From: Hathewaya histolytica
GTDB taxonomy: Bacteria > Bacillota > Clostridia > Clostridiales > Clostridiaceae
Assembly (NCBI RefSeq): GCF_901482605.1
Contig: NZ_LR590481.1
Coordinates: forward strand, 1-64,000
Direction: 5' to 3'
Length of the DNA: 64,000 nt
This document shows, piece by piece, positions 43,471-54,887 of this stretch. Below the pieces are notes generated by a model. That model did not search any database and had not been told where the DNA came from. It saw only the letters and a list, made by a program, of their open reading frames with translations. Position 1 is the first letter of the stretch, and the number at the start of each line of letters is the position of its first letter. Made by a program: the position numbers and the translations under genes.

Positions 43471-43786
43471 ATATATTTATATTGTTTAATCCAATTAATC
43501 TTGATATAGGGAAACTGAATATTATACCTTTTCCAGGCTTGTCTAAATTTTTTTCTTTAGATATGGCATCCATTATAGGGTTTACTTTATTTTTTTCAGA
43601 AAGTATTATTATAATTTCTTTACAATCATCTACTTCGATATTAAAGAAGTGTTTTGCCTCAGTACCACCAGTACCTCTGCCATAGAAAATAGTTGCACCA
43701 TTAGCTCCATGTTTTTTAGCTATTTTAACTATTTTATCAGCTTTGCCCCTATCTACAATTATTATTATGGCCTCTATATTACACAA
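43469..43786 (-). CDS. PII-family signal protein paired with DUF1538
   Basis: A 105-residue GlnB-like protein: EAIIIIVDRGKADKIVKIAKKHG (beta1-alpha1), a short T-loop region FYGRGTGGTEA, then FNIEVDDCKEIIIILSE. The T-loop lacks the uridylylation Tyr of classical GlnB, so this is a specialised PII, as usually encoded next to DUF1538 membrane proteins. TTG start at 43786, 7 bp after AGGAGG; 15 bp downstream of the DUF1538 gene. It presumably gates that membrane protein in response to a nucleotide or ion; this is inferred. Confidence 0.82.
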   Translation of the reverse strand: MCNIEAIIIIVDRGKADKIVKIAKKHGANGATIFYGRGTGGTEAKHFFNIEVDDCKEIIIILSEKNKVNPIMDAISKEKNLDKPGKGIIFSFPISRLIGLNNINI

Positions 43787-43801
43787 TGTTATTCCTCCTT
43801 A

Positions 43802-44503
43802 TTAAAATTGTATTATTATCCCAAGAAGTAGAACAGCGAGAATAGTTCCTAAACATGAAAGTGCAATAATTCCAAAACCATCTATTAAAGGATCACTACC
43901 CCCAATCATAGTGGAAAGACCTATGGCAAGGGCCATATTTAATGGCACGGTTACAGGGCCAGTTGTGACTCCAGCTGCATCAAAGGCAACTCCCGTTATT
44001 CGTTCTGGTGCAAAGAAGCCAAGTATACCCACTACTGCTATCATGGGGATTATTACATAAGTAGAAGGGATTTTATACAGTATTTTCATCATTCCAATAG
44101 ACATGCCAAAACCAGCACCTAGGGATACGGTGTGAGTAAACATTCTATTTGTCATAACACCTGACGAGATTTCTTCAATTTGAGCCCCTAATGAAGTGAG
44201 GGCAGGTTCAGCTAAAGTTGCACCATATCCCATTATAAAAGCAAATAGAACTACTAATATTGTGTTATCTAATTTTGGTAAGTTAGATCCTACAGACTTA
44301 CCTAGTGGAATTAGTGCAATATCTAATCCTTGTACAAAACAGTACAAACCTATTGTGCTTAAGATTAATCCAAAGCATACAGATTTAGGGTTATCAATAG
44401 GGGTTTTTAAAATAAATACCTGAAATATAATTAGAAATGAAGCAATGGGCAGAATGTCTCGAGCAGAGGATGCAATGTTTTTTAGTAAGTTAAGTAACCC
44501 CAC
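43802..44503 (-). CDS. DUF1538 membrane protein
   Basis: A 233-residue polytopic membrane protein with about seven helices and the DUF1538 hallmarks FAFIMGYGATLAEPALTSLG (its AEPAL turn) and GPVTVPLNMALAIG. Members often occur as two consecutive genes or a fused pair (about 480 residues) with a PII protein; only one half is present here. GTG start, AAGGAGAG upstream. Transport of a small ion or metabolite is likely but unproven. The PII/DUF1538 pair is inserted against the strand of the otherwise conserved recR-yaaL-bofA order. Confidence 0.82.
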   Translation of the reverse strand: MGLLNLLKNIASSARDILPIASFLIIFQVFILKTPIDNPKSVCFGLILSTIGLYCFVQGLDIALIPLGKSVGSNLPKLDNTILVVLFAFIMGYGATLAEPALTSLGAQIEEISSGVMTNRMFTHTVSLGAGFGMSIGMMKILYKIPSTYVIIPMIAVVGILGFFAPERITGVAFDAAGVTTGPVTVPLNMALAIGLSTMIGGSDPLIDGFGIIALSCLGTILAVLLLGIIIQF

Positions 44504-44880
44504 TAATAATCACTCTCCTTTTAAAAAAATCAAGCTTTAAATTTACTTAAATTATTTTAAATAAATTTATTTAAGACTATTAGAAAACATTATAAGTTGA
44601 TTTCTAGTATTTTCTTTAATTATAGCATAATATTACATTGTATGTTCATATCTCATAATTAATATATTCATAAAACACTAAAACTTTCTTAATTTATATA
44701 CATAAATTTAAAATAAACATCATAAGAATATAACAAAAGAAGCAAAAAAGGATTTTTATAACAAAACTAAAATTAAATACGTTTATAAAAATAAAAACAG
44801 GTCAATAATTTATATAAGGACTCAATAAGCTTACTGATAAATAATTGATATAATACTTTGATAAGTTGGAGGGTAGTTAT
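44504..44880. other. Divergent AT-rich spacer
   Basis: 377 bp between divergent genes. TTGATATAAT at about 44848-44857 is a plausible extended -10 promoter for the yaaL gene. No ORF or RNA structure was recognised in the rest. Confidence 0.4.
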
Positions 44881-45138
44881 ATGGATAAGAAAGATGTATT
44901 AGATGTTTTATTTGAAAAAGTAAAATATAGTAATGAACAAATGGACATAATTTATTCCTTGGAAGAGGCAAGAGAAGAGTGGCACTCAGCAAGTAGATTC
45001 TTTCAATATGTAAGTGAACCTGACTTAGTTGATTATGCCATACATAGGGAAGATGCTGCAAAGTCGAAGTTCATGTATTACCTATCTAAGGCTAGAGATA
45101 AAGGTATAGAAGTTAACTGGGTATATATGATAGGATAA
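44881..45138 (+). CDS. yaaL: DUF2508 family protein (YaaL)
   Basis: An 85-residue protein of DUF2508: VKYSNEQMDIIYSLEEAREEWHSA (split here from RFFQYVSEPDLVDYAIHRED) and a C-terminal KSKFMYYLSKARDKGI. Mostly helical, no signal or membrane segment; function unknown. In Bacillus yaaL lies between recR and bofA, as here apart from the inserted PII pair. GGAGGG precedes ATG 44881; the frame opens 5 codons earlier at a TTG inside that site. Confidence 0.88.
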   Translation: MDKKDVLDVLFEKVKYSNEQMDIIYSLEEAREEWHSASRFFQYVSEPDLVDYAIHREDAAKSKFMYYLSKARDKGIEVNWVYMIG

Positions 45139-45381
45139 AAGAAACTGTTTAAGTTTAAATAGCTATTACACTATTAAGTTGGGGGTATAGCCTTATACAT
45201 GATTATAGGTTATATCCTTACTTTTGATAGTTAACAAAGGTATATATACATAAGTTTATATTATAAATGCTAGTCTAGAAAAGCATATAGAATAATTTAT
45301 ATAAGCTTAGTAACCAATTAATGAAAATTAAGAGAAATTGATGTATAATAAATTTAAATAAGATTAAATAGGAGGAATACC

Positions 45382-45636
45382 ATGGGTAATTTTATATATT
45401 TGGTAATTGCTATTTTAACCCTAGTATTGGTAGTTAAACTTTTGGCTTGGCCAATGAAGGTTCTACTTCGTTTATTAATAAATGGTATTTTAGGATATGT
45501 ACTTCTACTCCTTGTAAATGTTTTTGGTAAGTCTATAGGGGTATATATACCCACTAATGCACTTAGTTGTTTAATAGCCGGAATTTTTGGGGTGCCAGGA
45601 GTTTTATTTTTAATAATTTTTAATAAGTTTTTTTAG
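45382..45636 (+). CDS. bofA: BofA-family protein (pro-sigma-K processing inhibitor)
   Basis: An 84-residue membrane protein with three hydrophobic stretches and the BofA signature LLRLLINGILGYVLLLLVN ... GVPGVLFLIIFNKFF. BofA holds the SpoIVFB protease inactive until the forespore signals, delaying sigma-K activation in Bacillus. Clostridia often keep BofA-like genes at this locus, just upstream of an rRNA operon, so a sporulating organism is likely. AGGAGG before ATG. Confidence 0.9.
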   Translation: MGNFIYLVIAILTLVLVVKLLAWPMKVLLRLLINGILGYVLLLLVNVFGKSIGVYIPTNALSCLIAGIFGVPGVLFLIIFNKFF

Positions 45637-45645
45637 TACAAACTA

Positions 45646-45688
45646 ATAGAGCATGACCTTCAATATAAGGACATGCTCTTTATATTTT
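45646..45688 (+). terminator. Terminator after bofA
   Basis: AGAGCATG / CATGCTCT arms around a 20-nt loop, with T-rich tail. Confidence 0.75.
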
Positions 45689-45709
45689 AAAAAATATAAA
45701 GATAACACT

Positions 45710-45722
45710 ACCTGGTGTATCA
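45710..45722 (+). promoter_or_regulatory. Upstream element shared by the rRNA operons (copy 2)
   Basis: ACCTGGTGTATCA, identical to 8614-8626 and at the same distance (100 bp) from the P1 -10 hexamer. Confidence 0.5.
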
Positions 45723-45818
45723 GGGGGTGTAAAAAGGTTAAAAAAACGAGTAAAGATATGAAATTCATGCATAATCGCCATAAATGGGATATAAGTAAGA
45801 AACTATGTCTAAGTATGG

Positions 45819-45913
45819 TGATATAATAAAAAACGTTCCACAGAGGAACAGGAAACACGGTCAATACAACAAAATAAAAAAGTGTTGACAAGATAAAAAA
45901 CATCTGATAAGAT
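45819..45913 (+). promoter_or_regulatory. Tandem rRNA promoters P1 and P2 (operon 2)
   Basis: P1 TGATATAAT at 45819-45827; P2 TTGACA 45885-45890, 17 bp, TAAGAT 45908-45913; the small GTTCC/GGAAC hairpin lies between. Identical to operon 1 from about 45818 on. Confidence 0.85.
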
Positions 45914-46060
45914 GTAATAGTCGCTTGAAGAGAGTGACAAAAACGAAAGAAATTGGTCTTTGAAAATTAAACAGAGTAAGATAAAAAAACTCGCATTCTT
46001 TTGAGAAAAAGAAAAAACAATTCAAGTCAGTAAAATGCTTGAGCAAGAAGGAAAACTTTT

Positions 46061-47584
<1,524 letters not shown>

Positions 47585-47736
47585 ATCGAGAAGGCTATCG
47601 CCTTTTCGTAGCGAGCACTTACTCTGTTTAATTTTGAAGGACTAAAGTTCTTCAATTTTGTTCTTTGAAAATTGCACAATGAATAAATAAACTATAATTA
47701 ACTGATTAATATAAATTAATTTAGTTACTCATGATA

Positions 47737-50642
<2,906 letters not shown>

Positions 50643-50711
50643 ATATAGTTTTCATTGTGCAATTTTGAGAGAACGATCTCATATAACAATTTAATAAAAT
50701 TGTAATTGATA

Positions 50712-50828
50712 TCTGGTGACGATAGCGTAAAGGTAACACTCCTTTCCATACCGAACAGGCAAGTTAAGCTTTACAGCGCTGATGGTACTGCAGGGGAAGC
50801 CCTGTGGGAGAGTAAGACGTTGCCAGGT
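50712..50828 (+). rRNA. 5S ribosomal RNA (operon 2), variant helix I
   Basis: 117 nt. The ends TCTGGTGAC and GTTGCCAGG differ from copies 1 and 3 at paired positions so that helix I is kept (C-G to U-A, G-C to A-U, U-A to C-G). Confidence 0.94.
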
Positions 50829-50845
50829 TTTTTAATTCTATTTAT

Positions 50846-50957
50846 ACAAAAGATAACATGCGTCTTTAGCTCAGTTGGATAGAGCAACGGCCTTCTAAGC
50901 CGTGTGCCAGGGGTTCGACTCCCTTAAGACGCACCATTTTTTATCTTTTGTTTTTTA
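50846..50957 (+). terminator. Inverted repeat enclosing tRNA-Arg(TCT), with T-run
   Basis: ACAAAAGATAA (50846-50856) is exactly complementary to TTATCTTTTGT (50941-50951), which is followed by TTTTT. The pairing would wrap the whole tRNA and could serve processing or termination. Confidence 0.5.
50860..50936 (+). tRNA. tRNA-Arg(TCT)
   Basis: A 77-nt cloverleaf; anticodon loop CTTCTAA (TCT), acceptor GCGTCTT/AAGACGC, encoded ACCA. Last gene of operon 2, enclosed by an 11-bp inverted repeat (50846-50856 with 50941-50951). Confidence 0.95.
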
Positions 50958-51006
50958 TTTTTTGAATTTTTAGCATAGAACTATAACTATATTAGATATA
51001 ATAAAT

Positions 51007-51046
51007 AAGGCTTTCCATAATTGTTGTGGAAGGTCTTTGTTTTTGT
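51007..51046 (+). terminator. Terminator of rRNA operon 2
   Basis: GGCTTTCCATAA / TTGTGGAAGGTC stem (G-U pairs) followed by TTTGTTTTTG. Confidence 0.7.
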
Positions 51047-51047
51047 T

Positions 51048-51107
51048 ATTATTTTATTATCCACAGTGTATAATAATTTTTATTAACAATGTGGATAATA
51101 AAATAAT
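51048..51107. repeat. 18-bp inverted repeat with two perfect DnaA boxes
   Basis: ATTATTTTATTATCCACA (51048-51065) and its exact complement (51090-51107) flank a 24-bp AT-rich centre. Each arm ends in a perfect DnaA box (51057-51065 and 51090-51098) in opposite orientation. It lies after the terminator of rRNA operon 2 and before sfsA. It may be a DnaA-binding site outside oriC; the arms could also form a cruciform. Confidence 0.7.
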
Positions 51108-51268
51108 TTATATGTGCATAACTAAATTGAGTTTTAAAATATAGTTGAGGGTAAAAATATATCTAATATGAAATTTCATTTTAGATAGTCTAAAATATTT
51201 TATTAATTAAGTGTTGAGAAGAGTTAAAGTAAGTATATAAAATTAATTTTCAAGAAAGGGGAATTTAA

Positions 51269-51961
51269 ATGAAATTTAAAGAAAAAATTATTTCTGCTAA
51301 GTTTATTGAAAGACCCAATCGTTTTCAAGCTTATGTAAATGTGGATGGGGAGGAAATAATGGTTCATGTTCCTAATACGGGACGATGTAGGGAAATATTA
51401 ATACCAGGAATAACAGTACTTTTAAGAGAAGGAGTGACACCCAATAGGAAGACTCCATATGATTTAATTGCAGGTTATAAAAATGATAAGCTTATAAACA
51501 TAGATTCTCAGATACCCAATAAGGTTGTGGAGGAAGCACTTAGACAAGGTAAAATATCAAAGTTAAAGGAATTTAATATAGTTAATAGGGAAAAGACTTT
51601 TGGAAATAGTCGTTTTGATTTCAAAATTGAAAATGAAAAAGGGAAAGAGTATTATTTAGAGGTAAAGGGAGTAACTCTTGAAAATGATGGAATGACTATG
51701 TTTCCTGATGCACCTACGGAGCGAGGACGTAAACATCTATTAGAACTTGTAGAGGTTAAAAAAACGGGAAGAGGGGCTGGGGTGTTATTTCTTATTCAAA
51801 TGGATAATGTAAAGTCATTTACACCTCATGATGAAATGGATAGGGAGTTTGGAGAAGCACTTCGATATGCAAAAAATAATGGAGTGGATATTTTTGCATA
51901 TAAATGTAAGCTTGGTACTGATTTTATGGAGCTTTCTAAAGAAGTAGATGTACTTTTGTAA
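51269..51961 (+). CDS. sfsA: DNA/RNA nuclease SfsA homolog
   Basis: A 230-residue SfsA-family protein: EIMVHVPNTGRCREILIPG in the N-terminal OB-like part, and the restriction-nuclease-like core with RFDFKIE, YYLEVKGVTL and FPDAPTERGRKHLLEL. The family was named for sugar fermentation stimulation in E. coli; nuclease-fold residues (Asp, Glu-x-Lys) are present. AAAGGGGAATTT before ATG. Monocistronic, ending at a bidirectional terminator. Confidence 0.93.
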   Translation: MKFKEKIISAKFIERPNRFQAYVNVDGEEIMVHVPNTGRCREILIPGITVLLREGVTPNRKTPYDLIAGYKNDKLINIDSQIPNKVVEEALRQGKISKLKEFNIVNREKTFGNSRFDFKIENEKGKEYYLEVKGVTLENDGMTMFPDAPTERGRKHLLELVEVKKTGRGAGVLFLIQMDNVKSFTPHDEMDREFGEALRYAKNNGVDIFAYKCKLGTDFMELSKEVDVLL

Positions 51962-51985
51962 TTTTAAATATAATTATATAAATGT

Positions 51986-52033
51986 AGTTACAAAATAAAA
52001 GCTTAAGGGTTATACTCCTTAAGCTTTTATAGT
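51986..52033. terminator. Bidirectional terminator after sfsA
   Basis: AAAAGCTTAAGG / CCTTAAGCTTTT stem between convergent genes. Confidence 0.88.
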
Positions 52034-52374
52034 TTTCTTATTAGGTTGAAATTTAATATTCTAGTTTCTTGATTATAGTCTATTTCAGCATAGTCTACCA
52101 TCATGCCCACTAAAACTAATTCCGAATCAGTATCATCATCACCACTTAAGTTCCAATAGCACTCTTCTATTTCATGTGATCGGGGAGCTGATAGCATAGT
52201 TCTTACTGTTTCTAAAACATCCATAGGAAAATCTTTTATATTAGCATTTAGTCGGATTTCAACTTCTTCAGGCTTATTTTCTATGTCAATATTAACTTTG
52301 CTAGCTTCATATTTGTAACAAAAACTTGTTAATTCACTGATTAGTTTTACAATTTTTTGATTTGTGTGCTTCAT
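52027..52374 (-). CDS. Conserved hypothetical protein, 115 aa
   Basis: I do not recognise a family. The protein is soluble and acidic, with an alpha-beta look: an N-terminal helix (QKIVKLISELTSFCYKYEAS), paired strands (VNIDIENKPEEVEIRLNA), a helix (PMDVLETVRTMLS) and an acidic GDDDTDSELVLVGMMVDYA. The ATG at 52374 has a weak site; a better AAAGGTGG lies about 25 bp further up, separated by a small hairpin (CCCAT/ATGGG), so translation may depend on that fold. It lies downstream of and parallel to the DUF1576 gene. Confidence 0.65.
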   Translation of the reverse strand: MKHTNQKIVKLISELTSFCYKYEASKVNIDIENKPEEVEIRLNANIKDFPMDVLETVRTMLSAPRSHEIEECYWNLSGDDDTDSELVLVGMMVDYAEIDYNQETRILNFNLIRKL

Positions 52375-52494
52375 TAAACTTTACCCATTAAATATGGGTT
52401 ATCCCACCTTTCAAAATCTTTTTTGACTACAAGGATATATTATATTTTAATTGTAATATAAATACAATAAGTTTTTTAAAATAAATTGTTAAAT

Positions 52495-53760
52495 TTAATC
52501 TACAGAACTCACCACTTTATCTTTAAATGAGGTAATAATAGGTACTAAAATCATAGCTACTATACCACCTGCAAATCCATTATTATATAGATTAATTCCA
52601 CCATGTAAATAGCCAAGATTCATTACCATACAAACGTGAGTAAATCCAGCTATAATTCCAAATATCCATCCAAAGTGACCACTTATAGGAGCTAAAGTGG
52701 TACTAAACAGTATGGCAAGTAGCATACTTGGAGAGTTTATTGCCCATATATTTAAGAATGAAGATAACATTGCACCTACAGTAACAGGAATTACATTCCT
52801 CAAGTGCTTTCCAAAGGCACCAAAGCCGACTACCGTAAATATACCTCCCATAGTTGGACCATTAAGATCCCCTCCTATTAGTATCACTAGAATTGTAAAA
52901 GTCATACCAAGTATACCCATATTTACAAAAGTTGCTCCACTTCCATACATTATATAAAAGTCACTAACAAGTCTACCTGGTTGTTTAAATATTTTTTTTA
53001 GCTTTTTAAAGGTCTCTTTATCAAAAATATATCCTAAAATTATAAATGAGATAAAGATACAAATTAAAAGTGTACCAAAAAATAAGTTATGTCCTTTTGC
53101 CCAAATTAATCTTGTTTCAAAATTTATTCCAAAGGCTCTAAATATAGACATTAGAACCGTGCCTATAAGTCCTGCAGAAAGTCCTGTATTATAAAGATTA
53201 TATCCTTGATGTATTCTAATACAATAAGAGGTAACTGGGCTTAGGATAAAGCCTATAGTTGTACTAATAAATAAAGCAAAAGGTATTGAAATGTATAGTG
53301 GAAAAATATTTGTAAAGATTAATTCATTTAATGTTGGAGCTAAGGTTGTACCGAAACTAGCTATTAGTATATAATTTAGGAATGGTTCTTTCTGATATTT
53401 AGAATAAAGCCATACACCAAAAACTATAGGCCAAACGTTTAATAAGTTCTTACCAAATAGGCCAAATCCAAACATTAGCCATAGACATGATATAGTAGAA
53501 CCATTAGGTTTTATACCTACATATATAAATAAAAATAGGAATATTATTGAGAGGATACTTGCATTAAAAAGGGCAGCACCTATACCGCCAAGGGCAACGT
53601 AGTCTGTTATTAATATATTAGATTGAAATAAAATGTTTTTTAGTCCTAAAAATACTTTTTTCGGTTTATCCATTATTAGTCCTACTGATGCAAAGATTAA
53701 AAAATAACCAATCATAACGTAGTAGGTTTTATAAATTTTTCGCTTAATGTTATGAGCCAT
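52495..53760 (-). CDS. DUF1576 polytopic membrane protein with internal duplication
   Basis: A 421-residue membrane protein with about ten helices. The two halves repeat: LMFGFGLFGKNLLNVWPIVF with VVGFGAFGKHLRNVIPVTVG, SFGTTLAPTLNE with FSTTLAPISGHFG, and HQGYNLYNTGLSAGLIG with HGGINLYNNGFAGGIVA. Such tandem repeats typify channels and transporters, so a small-solute permease is likely; no substrate is known to me for DUF1576. GGAGG before ATG. Charged residues are few in the repeats, with conserved Asn, His and Tyr. Confidence 0.85.
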   Translation of the reverse strand: MAHNIKRKIYKTYYVMIGYFLIFASVGLIMDKPKKVFLGLKNILFQSNILITDYVALGGIGAALFNASILSIIFLFLFIYVGIKPNGSTISCLWLMFGFGLFGKNLLNVWPIVFGVWLYSKYQKEPFLNYILIASFGTTLAPTLNELIFTNIFPLYISIPFALFISTTIGFILSPVTSYCIRIHQGYNLYNTGLSAGLIGTVLMSIFRAFGINFETRLIWAKGHNLFFGTLLICIFISFIILGYIFDKETFKKLKKIFKQPGRLVSDFYIMYGSGATFVNMGILGMTFTILVILIGGDLNGPTMGGIFTVVGFGAFGKHLRNVIPVTVGAMLSSFLNIWAINSPSMLLAILFSTTLAPISGHFGWIFGIIAGFTHVCMVMNLGYLHGGINLYNNGFAGGIVAMILVPIITSFKDKVVSSVD

Positions 53761-53955
53761 TAAGAACCTCCTTAGTTATTAAACTTTTGAATTATCTTAA
53801 TTGTATAAATCTTACGCACTTTATATTATATCAATAAATCTTTTGTTTTTGGAGGGGTAGATACTATAAATATAAATTTTTTATAAAGACTTTACTATAA
53901 TCTATAAAGTGATAAAATTTTATGTATGTTATTCATAAATAAAAGAGGCGATGAT

Positions 53956-54135
53956 ATGAAAGAAGTTATAGCAAAAAATTGTTTAAGTTGTCCTGAATTT
54001 AAGACTCAGAACTGCAAAGGAAATGCTAAAGATTGCATGTGCTTAAAATGCCCAAGGAATTTAGGAGAATGTATTATAGTAAGATATTGTAGAGAAACTG
54101 AATCACCTTTATACACTGAAAGGTATTTTTATTAA
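53956..54135 (+). CDS. Small Cys-rich protein 1 (CxxC-x7-C)
   Basis: 59 residues, 8 Cys (9, 12, 20, 27, 29, 32, 39, 45). CLSCPEFKTQNC shares the pattern CxxC-x2-[FYL]-K-x3-C with the next two genes, and CLKCPRNLGEC is a near second copy. The N-terminal VIAKNC also recurs in protein 2 (VIAENC). It is probably a zinc or iron-sulfur binding mini-protein; no family recognised. AGAGGCGAT before ATG 53956; the frame is open 10 codons earlier. Strong terminator downstream. Confidence 0.7.
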   Translation: MKEVIAKNCLSCPEFKTQNCKGNAKDCMCLKCPRNLGECIIVRYCRETESPLYTERYFY

Positions 54136-54154
54136 TAATTGATTAACACTAACT

Positions 54155-54201
54155 AGTATCTTAGAAATACTTATATAAGTATTTCTAAGATACTTTTTTA
54201 T
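54155..54201 (+). terminator. Terminator after Cys-rich protein 1
   Basis: A perfect 18-bp stem (54155-54172 with 54177-54194) followed by TTTTTTA. Confidence 0.92.
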
Positions 54202-54303
54202 TTTAATAACTATAATAACAGTGTTTTTACATTAAATTTTGTTAAGTTGGTAATAATAATCTTATATAAACTTTATAAAAAAGGTTATCTAGGAGTGAAA
54301 TTT

Positions 54304-54483
54304 ATGATAGACAAACAATTAAAAATGGTAATTGCAGAAAATTGTAATGAGTATGTTGATAAAATTTCTATAATAGATAAATCATTTAATAATAACACTT
54401 GTAGTAGATGTATAAATTATAAGCATGGTCAATGTACTAAGAAAATTTTCAATGTTATGAAAGAAATTATTAGTTTAAATTAA
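54304..54483 (+). CDS. Small Cys-rich protein 2 (CxxC-x7-C)
   Basis: 59 residues with Cys 14, 33, 36 and 44. CSRCINYKHGQCTKKIFN aligns with CINCEHLKHNKCEKNLYD of protein 3, including the KH dipeptide and Cys spacing, so the two are paralogues. Four Cys could make one zinc site. AGGAGTG before ATG 54304; 18 upstream codons in frame lack a signal. Function unknown. Confidence 0.7.
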   Translation: MIDKQLKMVIAENCNEYVDKISIIDKSFNNNTCSRCINYKHGQCTKKIFNVMKEIISLN

Positions 54484-54532
54484 AGCTTAAATAGTATGGA
54501 AAACAACTTATGAATTTGATGGGGTGATTTTA

Positions 54533-54736
54533 ATGTACAATTCAGCAAGCTTACAAGATATGATGCATGTTGCTAACAGTTGTTATGGTTATGAAAATAA
54601 AAATAAGAGAAAAGATTTTATTTCTAACATAGGAAGTGAAGAATCTATAAGCTGTATAAATTGTGAACATCTAAAACATAATAAGTGCGAAAAGAATCTA
54701 TATGATAAAGTTTTATCTTCGCTAGATCAAACTTAA
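54533..54736 (+). CDS. Small Cys-rich protein 3 (CxxC-x7-C)
   Basis: 67 residues with Cys 17, 41, 44 and 52. Paralogue of protein 2 in the C-terminal CxxC-x2-L-K-H-x2-C-x-K segment; the N-terminal NSCYGYE supplies the fourth Cys. GGGGTGA before ATG 54533, 49 bp after protein 2, so the two may be co-transcribed. A terminator follows. No family recognised. Confidence 0.7.
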   Translation: MYNSASLQDMMHVANSCYGYENKNKRKDFISNIGSEESISCINCEHLKHNKCEKNLYDKVLSSLDQT

Positions 54737-54750
54737 ATTATATAAATTAT

Positions 54751-54794
54751 ATAGAGTGATAATATAATAAAAATATGTCACTCTTTTTATTATA
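54751..54794 (+). terminator. Terminator after the Cys-rich cluster
   Basis: AGAGTGATAATAT / ATATGTCACTCT imperfect stem and T-run. Confidence 0.75.
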
Positions 54795-54887
54795 TTTCAA
54801 ATTTAACTTAATAGAAAATCTCCTTATTTAAATACATAATTATGATATAATAAAAATTGCTTACATTGCGAGAGGGGAGAAAAAAAT

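Noticed and set aside
43482-43831. Two plus-strand frames over the PII gene
   Set aside because: Antisense shadows of the PII gene, which has the family sequence and a good start.
45139-45381. Imperfect hairpin GGTATAGCCTTATA / TATAGGTTATATCC between yaaL and bofA
   Set aside because: Poorly paired, without T-run or conserved motif; neither a terminator nor a riboswitch could be supported.
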